This document shows, in pieces, positions 8,015 through 14,181 of a stretch of DNA of 14,620 nt. The stretch lies in assembly GCA_030156305.1 (NCBI GenBank), contig JASGMZ010000051.1, positions 1-14,620 of the forward strand, written 5' to 3'. Within the stretch, counting starts at the first letter, position 1. The number at the start of each line of letters is the position of its first letter. The translations under genes were made by a program, and so were the position numbers. The notes under the pieces are model-generated. The model had not been told where the DNA came from. It saw only the letters and a program-made list of their open reading frames with translations, and made no database searches. This DNA is from Bacteroidales bacterium. GTDB taxonomy: Bacteria; Bacteroidota; Bacteroidia; Bacteroidales; UBA12077.

Positions 8015-8047
8015 CAAAAATACTTTAATTATTAGGAATTATCCAAA
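8015..8047 (-). promoter_or_regulatory. Bacteroidota-type promoter for the 7375-7989 gene
   Basis: On the - strand, TTTG (8047-8044) is followed by exactly 21 bases and then TATTTTTG (8022-8015). This fits both the -33 and the TAnnTTTG -7 elements of the phylum's housekeeping promoters. A start near base 8008 would give a leader of about 20 bases before the ATG at 7989. It lies just downstream of the preceding gene's terminator, as expected for an independent unit. It is the best full two-box promoter match in the window. Confidence 0.75.
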
Positions 8048-8063
8048 ATCATACCAAAATAAA

Positions 8064-8092
8064 AAAACTGCCCCGGATATAGAGGCAGTTTT
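8064..8092 (-). terminator. Rho-independent terminator of the cDPGS-like gene
   Basis: A perfect 9-base stem (AAAACTGCC at 8064-8072 with GGCAGTTTT at 8084-8092) encloses an 11-base loop. It begins about 20 bases beyond the - strand stop codon. On that strand the stem is followed by a T-run (7 Ts, then more A/T), the classic intrinsic terminator layout. The + strand side also has TTTTCC, so it might act both ways, but no + strand gene ends here. Confidence 0.85.
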
Positions 8093-8113
8093 CCTTTATG
8101 AAGTAATAATTGT

Positions 8114-9454
8114 TTATTTCAAATTATTCTTTTTAATAAAATCATTCACAGCCTGGGATAAATCAGGTTGACCGATTTCCTGCAGTTCATAACCTACTTT
8201 TACAGTTGGCTTATTAATCTTCACTATTCGCGTTAAGTCAATTGGAGTAGCAATAACAACAGCATCACATGGTGTTTTGTCGATAGTAGCTTCCAGATCT
8301 TTAACTTGTTGGTCGCCATATCCCATTGCTGGTAATAAAGTACCGATATTAGGATAAATCTTAAAGGTATCGGCTAATTTACCAACAGCATATTCTCTTG
8401 GATCAACCAACTCAGCAGCACCACATTTGTTTGCAGCAAGAGTACCGGCACCAATTTTCATCTCACCGTGGGTTAAAGTTGGGCCATCTTCTATCACTAA
8501 TACTTTTTTACCTCTAATTAATTCGGGTTTATCAATGGTAAGTGGTGAAGCTGCATCAACAACAACAGCGTTAGGATTAACTTTTGCAATATTATCTCTA
8601 ACAATTTGGATTGCCTGAGCATCAGCGGAGTCCATTTTATTTATCACCACATAATCGGCTATACGTAAAGTGGTTTCACCCGGATAGTAAGACAGTTCGT
8701 TTCCAGGGCGGTGAGGATCGACAACGGTTACCATTAAATCAGGTTTATAAAATGGGAAATCATTATTTCCACCATCCCAAAGGATTACATCACAACCATC
8801 AGGATCCTTTTCTGCTTCTCTTAAAATAGCTTCATAATCAACACCTGCATAAATCACATTACCGCGCTGTACATGAGGTTCATACTCTTCCATTTCTTCG
8901 ATAGTACATTTATGTTTTGCTAAATCTTCAATGGTAGCAAAACGCTGAACTTTTTGTGCTACTAAATCACCATAGGGCATTGGGTGGCGAATAGCCACAA
9001 CTTTAAGTCCCTGCTCCATTAACAGCTCAATAATACGGCGCGAAGTTTGTGATTTACCACAACCTGTACGTACAGCACCCACAGCAATAACGGGCTTAGT
9101 ACTTTTAATCATTGTTTTTCCGGGGCCTAATAATACAAAGTTAGCTCCGGCAGCATTTACCAAGGCTCCAATATTCATTACAACCTGATAAGGGACATCG
9201 CTGTATGAAAATACACAATCTTCAACATCTAACTCTTTGATAAGCTTTTCTAAATCATCCTGTGCATAAATTGGAATTCCATCAGGATATAATCTTCCGG
9301 CTAACTCAGCTGGATACTTACGTCCATCGATATCAGGAATCTGAGCTGCGGTAAAAGCAACTACTTTATAATCATCATTATCTCTGTAATAAGTGTTAAA
9401 ATTATGGAAGTCTCTTCCAGCGGCTCCGATTATTAATACATTTTTCTTTGCCAT
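8114..9454 (-). CDS. Cyclic 2,3-diphosphoglycerate synthetase-like P-loop protein (COG2403)
   Basis: The 446-residue protein matches the family that includes archaeal cyclic 2,3-diphosphoglycerate synthetase, often annotated as a predicted GTPase. An N-terminal Rossmann-like segment (VLIIGAAGRDFHNFN, 6-20) precedes a P-loop GAVRTGCGKS (126-135). WDGGNNDFPF (226-235) and VINKMD (270-275) would be the Walker B-like and NKxD-like nucleotide elements. In Methanothermus the enzyme closes 2,3-diphosphoglycerate into a cyclic ester with ATP; in bacteria the role is unsettled, so only the family is claimed. There is no signal peptide or membrane segment. The start is fixed by a perfect AGGAGG four bases upstream. 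The gene has its own candidate -7 box and a hairpin terminator. It is visibly less A/T-rich than its neighbours, which suggests strong expression or transfer. Confidence 0.9.
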   Translation of the reverse strand: MAKKNVLIIGAAGRDFHNFNTYYRDNDDYKVVAFTAAQIPDIDGRKYPAELAGRLYPDGIPIYAQDDLEKLIKELDVEDCVFSYSDVPYQVVMNIGALVNAAGANFVLLGPGKTMIKSTKPVIAVGAVRTGCGKSQTSRRIIELLMEQGLKVVAIRHPMPYGDLVAQKVQRFATIEDLAKHKCTIEEMEEYEPHVQRGNVIYAGVDYEAILREAEKDPDGCDVILWDGGNNDFPFYKPDLMVTVVDPHRPGNELSYYPGETTLRIADYVVINKMDSADAQAIQIVRDNIAKVNPNAVVVDAASPLTIDKPELIRGKKVLVIEDGPTLTHGEMKIGAGTLAANKCGAAELVDPREYAVGKLADTFKIYPNIGTLLPAMGYGDQQVKDLEATIDKTPCDAVVIATPIDLTRIVKINKPTVKVGYELQEIGQPDLSQAVNDFIKKNNLK

Positions 9455-9457
9455 AAA

Positions 9458-9464
9458 TCCTCCT
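9458..9464 (-). promoter_or_regulatory. Perfect Shine-Dalgarno of the cDPGS-like gene
   Basis: On the - strand AGGAGGA lies directly ahead of ATTTATG, so AGGAGG is four bases from the start codon. Ribosome binding sites this complete are uncommon in Bacteroidota, and no other gene in the window has one. It fixes the start at 9454 and suggests high translation. Confidence 0.85.
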
Positions 9465-9502
9465 TTTTATGTTTTAATTATTATTTTTAAAAAATTGCTT
9501 AA

Positions 9503-9510
9503 CAAAGTTA
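9503..9510 (-). promoter_or_regulatory. Candidate -7 element of the cDPGS-like gene (TAACTTTG)
   Basis: TAACTTTG on the - strand fits TAnnTTTG at every fixed position. A start near base 9496 would give a leader of about 40 bases that contains the Shine-Dalgarno. No TTG is found 17-23 bases upstream, where a T-run lies instead. The rest of the 291-base divergent gap (9455-9745) is A/T-rich with no other supported feature. Confidence 0.5.
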
Positions 9511-9745
9511 ATGCTTAAACTGAAAAAAAATAATTTTCAACAGATAAAGTTATTTCCCGATGAATACTCAAGACTTGAATAAATAGATTTTTCTGTGATT
9601 TTTTAGGAGATACAAAATCAAAATCAAAAAACATGTTAAGAAACATATACAAAAACAAAAAAAAGATTAATGGTTTAAACAATTTGCTAAAAACAAACTT
9701 TAATTTAGTAAAGATTAGATTATACATCGTGAAATATTACTTCTA

Positions 9746-10342
9746 ATGAATTTTTTAGCACATATATATCTTTCTGGAAAAGATGAACAAATAAAGATTG
9801 GCAACTTTATGGGTGATTATATAAAAGGAAAAGCTTTTCATATCTACCCTGATAAAATTAAAGAAGGAATCTTATTACATCGATATATTGACTCTTTTAC
9901 CGATGGCAACAAAAATACTAGCGAAGCAAAACAACTATTTGCGCCTAAATACAGAAAATATTCCGGAATAATAATTGATATTATTTACGATCATTTTCTG
10001 GCTTCAAACTGGGAGCAGTTTTCTTCTACTAATTTAATTGATTTCATTGAAGATTTTCACAAGCTATTGTACACATACCAACAGATGATGCCATCCGAAG
10101 TACAAGAAATGTTTCCCAATTTAATTAAAAATGAACGATTATATTCGTACCGAAAAATTGAAGGCATAAAAAATGTATTTAGCACTATGGCTAAATACAC
10201 TTCATTACCAGATCATTCTGAATATGCAATTACAACTCTTCAAGAAAATTATGGATATTTAAAAAACCTTTTTTTTAAATTTTTTAAAGAAATTATTTAT
10301 TATATTGAAACTGTCCATAACATTGATTTAACAAACGATTAG
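9746..10342 (+). CDS. acpH: Acyl carrier protein phosphodiesterase (AcpH family)
   Basis: Removes the 4'-phosphopantetheine arm from holo-acyl carrier protein, giving apo-ACP; it acts in the cytoplasm on the fatty-acid synthesis carrier. The 198-residue length is close to E. coli AcpH (193). Family motifs are MNFLAHIYLS at the N-terminus, GNFMGDYIKG (19-28), LLHRYIDSFTD (43-53) and IIYDHFLASNW (79-89); their His and Asp residues (H45, D49, D82, H83) are the likely metal and catalytic residues of this HD-like fold. The start is the first ATG and coincides with the conserved N-terminus. It is divergent from the cDPGS-like gene. No convincing promoter or Shine-Dalgarno is visible. A weak hairpin (TGTT/AACA, 10344-10355) followed by seven Ts may end its transcript. 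Confidence 0.92.
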   Translation: MNFLAHIYLSGKDEQIKIGNFMGDYIKGKAFHIYPDKIKEGILLHRYIDSFTDGNKNTSEAKQLFAPKYRKYSGIIIDIIYDHFLASNWEQFSSTNLIDFIEDFHKLLYTYQQMMPSEVQEMFPNLIKNERLYSYRKIEGIKNVFSTMAKYTSLPDHSEYAITTLQENYGYLKNLFFKFFKEIIYYIETVHNIDLTND

Positions 10343-10343
10343 G

Positions 10344-10363
10344 TGTTGCTTAACAATTTTTTT
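10344..10363 (+). terminator. Weak candidate terminator after acpH
   Basis: TGTT (10344-10347) and AACA (10352-10355) can pair around a 4-base loop, followed by a run of seven Ts (10357-10363). The stem is only 4 bases and A/T-rich, so activity is doubtful. Its position right after the acpH stop is the main support. Confidence 0.3.
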
Positions 10364-10417
10364 ATTTTGATTTTCCCAATTATTTTTATTAATTTGTAAC
10401 ATCTAACTAACTAACAC

Positions 10418-10479
10418 TACCATTTTTTTGGTATGCCCCCTTTTATTTTAGGGACTTTTTTAACGCACACTTTTGGTGT
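10418..10479. promoter_or_regulatory. Cluster of three short inverted repeats upstream of kamA
   Basis: Three small perfect inverted repeats follow one another: TACCA/TGGTA (10418-10433), CCCT/AGGG (10438-10453, followed by six Ts within ACTTTTTTAA) and ACAC/GTGT (10467-10479). The last overlaps the candidate -33 element. The middle one could serve as a weak terminator for read-through from acpH; the last could be an operator half-site pair. Just before them is a (CTAA)3 run at 10403-10414. Each repeat is short enough to arise by chance. Confidence 0.35.
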
Positions 10480-10506
10480 AAGTTAAATATATTAACAATA
10501 AGTTTG
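10472..10506 (+). promoter_or_regulatory. Candidate kamA promoter
   Basis: TTTG (10472-10475), a 23-base spacer and TAAGTTTG (10499-10506) fit the Bacteroidota pattern, at the upper limit of spacer length. Transcription would begin near 10513, giving a leader of about 45 bases. This placement puts the possible TTG start at 10504 inside the promoter and so argues for the ATG at 10558 as the real start. Confidence 0.55.
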
Positions 10507-10557
10507 GCCACTTATTCAAGGAGTTATTGTGATTACAAATTAAAAAAGAGGAAAGTT

Positions 10558-12735
10558 ATGGTGGATAGAATAAATGACGAAAAAGTAAAAATAAGCCCAA
10601 AAGCAAACCGAATATTAAACCAACTTTTAGAAGAAAATACCCGATTAAAAGAAATACTACTCCTTCCTGAACAAGAAACGATAAAGGAATTAAAAAAATG
10701 GGCCGAAGAAGAGTTAAAACAAAATAGCTTAGCTTATAAATATTATAAAGGAGAAATAAAAGGAAGAAAAACCTACGAAAAATTAAAATGGAAAGATTTC
10801 GCTTCAATCCGAATTTTAGATTATATCCATAATGCGAACCTTGAATACGAGGATCTAAATTTAAGAGGGAAAAAAGATATTAGTAATCCATTCCACATTT
10901 TATGGTTGGCAGCTAATCACGGAACAGGTGGTGGTAAATATTTATTTTTTCTTGATATGTTGGAGCTTTTCCGTCAATTTAATGGAAAAAACAAATTAAC
11001 CAAACCCAATATTGATAAAATACACGAATGGATGGATAGACATCCTTCCGGCCTTGATCCGGAAATTATTAAAGCCCGAAAAGAAAATAAACAACGCATT
11101 CTAAAAATTATTTTGGATATGATTGATTCCGGGGAAATGAAATCGAGCAGATTTTCTTTCGATTCGGAGATGACCTATGAAGAAAAAATGGAAAAAATGA
11201 ACGAGTGGTGGAACTCAAAACTTTTCCATTTAAAATTTGCCGTGCGTAAACCCGATCTGTTGAATAAAATGCTTGACTACTCCCTTGATCCGGAGACCAT
11301 GCAAACGCTCTATGCTGCCCAGGAAACAGGGATTCCTTTTTTTGTTAATCCCTATTACTTATCATTACTTGACACTAAAGATCGTACCAATGCTGATTTA
11401 GCTATTAGAGATTATATTATTTACAGCCAGGAACTTGTTGATGAATTTGGGCATATTGTGGCTTGGGAAAAAGAAGATATTGTTGAACCAGGAAAACCAA
11501 ACGCTGCTGGATGGTTATTACCTTCAGATCATAACATACACAGACGTTACCCGGAAGTAGCCATATTAATTCCAGATTCGATGGGAAGAGCTTGCGGAGG
11601 GCTATGTTCTTCATGCCAACGCATGTATGATTTCCAAAGAGGAAATCTGAATTTTAACTTAGACCAATTGAAACCCAATGAGACCTGGTCAAAAAAACTT
11701 ATACGGCTATTAAAATATTTCGAAGAGGATACACAACTCAGAGATATTCTTATTACAGGAGGTGATGCTTTAATGAGCTCAGACAAATCGCTAAAAAGAA
11801 TTCTGGATGCGGTTTATGATATGGCGCTTAATAAAAAGAAAAATAATAAATACTTAAAAGAAGGTGAAAAGCATGCAGAAATATTACGTGTAAGATTGGG
11901 AACAAGACTCCCCGTTTACCTTCCACAAAGAATTACAGACGAGTTAGCTGAGATTCTATCTGAATTTAAGCAAAAAGCGTCACAAATAGGGATTAAACAA
12001 TTTGTTATTCAAACTCACTTTGAATCGGCAATGGAAATTACTCCCGACACAGTAGAAGGATTAAAGAAACTCATTTCGGCCGGATGGACCATAACGAATC
12101 AAATGGTATTTACTACAGCCGGATCGAGACGTGGGCATACTGCAAAATTAAGAAAAGTACTTAATGATGTGGGGGTTTTAACCTATTATACTTTCTCTGT
12201 AAAAGGATACATGGAAAATTACCACAACTTTGCAACCAATGCAAGAGCAGTTCAAGAGCAACTTGAAGAAAAACGGTTAGGAGTTATTCCTAAAGAATAC
12301 AATGAGCTTGTTCATACATTTCCCGAAAATGCCGAAAATATGATCGAAAATATAAACTCTCTTCGAGAGAAAGCAAATATTCCGTTTCTGGCAACTGACA
12401 GAAATGTACTAAATTTGCCGGGTGTTGGTAAAAGTCTTACTTTCAGAACTATTGGCATTACAAGACAAGGAAGAAGAATTCTTGAATTTGATCATGATGC
12501 CAATAGAAGACATAGCCCTATTATTGATCAAATGGGGAAAGTTGTTATTGTAGAATCAAAACCCATTGGAGAATATTTAGGCCAAATTGAAGAGATGGGC
12601 GAAGATATTAATGAATACCAAAATTTATGGGGCTATTCAATTGGAGAAACAGAAGAAAGAATGCCTATATATATCTATCCTGATTACGATTTTAGAATTA
12701 CAGAAGAGTTTACAAATCTTGAATTACAAGAATAA
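10558..12735 (+). CDS. KamA-family radical SAM aminomutase, long form (possibly glutamate 2,3-aminomutase)
   Basis: A radical SAM, PLP-dependent 2,3-aminomutase of 725 residues. The cluster motif CxxxCxxC is CGGLCSSC (346-353). Other KamA landmarks are NPYYLSLLD, ITGGDAL, RLGTRLPVYLPQRIT and LPGVGK, whose Lys625 should bind PLP. The lysine 2,3-aminomutase core begins near residue 215; the 215 residues before it are charged and helical, with no domain I recognise. Aligning by eye with Clostridium lysine 2,3-aminomutase puts K549 (YYTFSVK) at Asp293 and N619 (VLNLPG) at Asp330, the lysine-binding pair; glutamate 2,3-aminomutase is reported to have Lys and Asn there. There are no cysteines besides the three cluster ones, so the C-terminal zinc site is absent. 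The ATG start is preceded by AGAGGA; a TTG at 10504 is less likely. The exact substrate is inferred, not shown. Confidence 0.9.
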   Translation: MVDRINDEKVKISPKANRILNQLLEENTRLKEILLLPEQETIKELKKWAEEELKQNSLAYKYYKGEIKGRKTYEKLKWKDFASIRILDYIHNANLEYEDLNLRGKKDISNPFHILWLAANHGTGGGKYLFFLDMLELFRQFNGKNKLTKPNIDKIHEWMDRHPSGLDPEIIKARKENKQRILKIILDMIDSGEMKSSRFSFDSEMTYEEKMEKMNEWWNSKLFHLKFAVRKPDLLNKMLDYSLDPETMQTLYAAQETGIPFFVNPYYLSLLDTKDRTNADLAIRDYIIYSQELVDEFGHIVAWEKEDIVEPGKPNAAGWLLPSDHNIHRRYPEVAILIPDSMGRACGGLCSSCQRMYDFQRGNLNFNLDQLKPNETWSKKLIRLLKYFEEDTQLRDILITGGDALMSSDKSLKRILDAVYDMALNKKKNNKYLKEGEKHAEILRVRLGTRLPVYLPQRITDELAEILSEFKQKASQIGIKQFVIQTHFESAMEITPDTVEGLKKLISAGWTITNQMVFTTAGSRRGHTAKLRKVLNDVGVLTYYTFSVKGYMENYHNFATNARAVQEQLEEKRLGVIPKEYNELVHTFPENAENMIENINSLREKANIPFLATDRNVLNLPGVGKSLTFRTIGITRQGRRILEFDHDANRRHSPIIDQMGKVVIVESKPIGEYLGQIEEMGEDINEYQNLWGYSIGETEERMPIYIYPDYDFRITEEFTNLELQE

Positions 12736-12756
12736 TATTGAAGAGGGCAACTCCGT

Positions 12757-14181
12757 TCAACTTAGCATTTCTAAACGGCTGGCATCTAATCGTAAAAAAA
12801 TAAATAGTAAAATTGTAAACGCCCAAAGAGAAGAACCTCCATAACTAAAAAAGGGCAGAGGAATACCAATTACAGGAACTAATCCAATGGTCATTCCAAT
12901 ATTTACAGCTATATGAAAAAATAATAGCGAAATTACACCATAACCATAAATACGGCTAAAACTCGATCGTTGCCGCTCAGCAAGATAGATCAATCTTAAT
13001 AATAAAATTACAAATAATGTAATAATAGTAAAAGTCCCTAAAAACCCCCATTCTTCACCAATAGTACAAAAAATAAAATCCGTACTTTGTTCGGGAACAA
13101 AATCATATTTGGTTTGTGTGCCACGCAAAAATCCTTTACCGGAGAAACCTCCTGATCCAATAGCAATTTTTGATTGATTAACATTATACTCTACTCCAAA
13201 AGGATCTGATTCTAAGCCCAATACAACATTGATCCTTTTTTGTTGATGTGGTTCAAGAAAATTATCAAAAACAAAATCAACCGAATAGGTAAACAGAATA
13301 GATCCAAAAAGAATAATTAATAACATTATTACATGTTTGATTCTATATCTTAAAGCTAAAATGGTATAAACCAAGGAAGATAAACCTAATGAAATTAAAA
13401 TTATATAATAGTAAGATAGTCCAATTTCAAAAATATGATTTATTCCAAAAGTAATTAAAACCGATAAAATTAAGATAAACAAAGCAGCGCCAGAATGCTT
13501 CAAATTCCGATGAATAAAAGTAAAAATAATGAATATCAATCCAATAGACAGCAATATTATGGTTAATTTCTCAAGAATTAATGCAAGCACAAACAATATT
13601 ACCATAACTATGCCAAGTAAAAGAATCTCAGTAGATAATCCTTCACGAAACAAAACCAAAATAAAAACAAAGTAAACCAATGCCGAACCTGTATCATTTT
13701 GGATAAATGTTAAAAGAGCAGGAATAAGGATTAAAGCAGCTAATCTCCAGTATGATTTAAACGTATTAATTTGTACATTATAAGTACTTAAATATCTGGC
13801 AATAGCAAGTGCTGTTGCTATCTTAGCAAATTCAGAGGGTTGAATCCTAAAAGATCCTAACTGAAACCAGGATCTTGTTGCATTTACCTCCACTCCAAAA
13901 AACAGCACTAAAATCAACAATAAAATCATTAAACCATAAATGGCATATGCAAAATAAGAATAGAAATTAATATCCACTATAAATACTAAAAAAGCAATAA
14001 CAATAGCTGAACATATCCATATTATTTGTTTCCCATAACGCATAGAAAAATCAAAGATGCTCTGATGTTCCTCGTTATAAACTGCTGCATATATATTTAC
14101 CCATCCTAAGAAAACAAGCAGCAGATACAAAGCTACCGTTAACCAATCGATACTAGCCCATATATTAATCCTTCTCCTCAT
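12757..14181 (-). CDS. rodA: Peptidoglycan glycosyltransferase RodA (SEDS family)
   Basis: Polymerises lipid II into glycan strands for cell elongation, with PBP2, in the inner membrane. The 474-residue polytopic protein shows SEDS signatures: RSWFQLGSFRIQPSEFAKIA (103-122), QNDTGSALVY (161-170), SKIAIGSGGFSGKGFLRGTQ (337-356), EQSTDFIF (364-371) with the likely catalytic Asp368, and IPLPFFSYGGSSL (440-452). Relative to the roughly 370-residue E. coli protein there are about 100 extra residues between 190 and 308, holding about four more hydrophobic segments; I recall similar lengths in other Bacteroidota RodA proteins. Its start overlaps the end of mrdA by 17 bases, so translation is probably coupled. 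It converges on kamA with 21 bases between stops and no terminator hairpin. Confidence 0.96.
   Translation of the reverse strand: MRRRINIWASIDWLTVALYLLLVFLGWVNIYAAVYNEEHQSIFDFSMRYGKQIIWICSAIVIAFLVFIVDINFYSYFAYAIYGLMILLLILVLFFGVEVNATRSWFQLGSFRIQPSEFAKIATALAIARYLSTYNVQINTFKSYWRLAALILIPALLTFIQNDTGSALVYFVFILVLFREGLSTEILLLGIVMVILFVLALILEKLTIILLSIGLIFIIFTFIHRNLKHSGAALFILILSVLITFGINHIFEIGLSYYYIILISLGLSSLVYTILALRYRIKHVIMLLIILFGSILFTYSVDFVFDNFLEPHQQKRINVVLGLESDPFGVEYNVNQSKIAIGSGGFSGKGFLRGTQTKYDFVPEQSTDFIFCTIGEEWGFLGTFTIITLFVILLLRLIYLAERQRSSFSRIYGYGVISLLFFHIAVNIGMTIGLVPVIGIPLPFFSYGGSSLWAFTILLFIFLRLDASRLEMLS

Noticed and set aside
8427..8829. Two open frames on the + strand inside the cDPGS-like gene
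   Set aside because: They are antisense shadows of a strongly supported coding region and their translations show no family motif.
9515..9727. 70-residue open frame on the - strand with one hydrophobic segment, between the cDPGS-like gene and acpH
   Set aside because: Its Phe- and Lys-rich composition is what long A and T runs give by chance. It has no start signal, no recognisable motif and no clear promoter. A small membrane protein cannot be fully excluded.
10504..10557. Extension of the KamA-family gene to a TTG start at 10504
   Set aside because: The TTG lies inside the candidate -7 box TAAGTTTG, while the ATG at 10558 has AGAGGA just upstream. The extra 18 residues would also add a non-cluster cysteine.
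10556..10807. Hydrophobic 83-residue frame on the - strand opposite the start of the KamA-family gene
   Set aside because: It is the antisense of Lys/Glu-rich codons, which reads as Phe/Leu-rich; it has no independent support.
10685..10960. ANHGTGGGK segment near residues 118-126 of the KamA-family protein as a nucleotide-binding P-loop
   Set aside because: It does not fit GxxxxGK[S/T] in a strand-loop-helix context: the Lys is followed by Tyr, and no Walker B partner is visible.
12587..12844. 85-residue frame on the + strand spanning the kamA-rodA junction
   Set aside because: It overlaps the end of one secure gene and the antisense of another, and its translation has no recognisable pattern.
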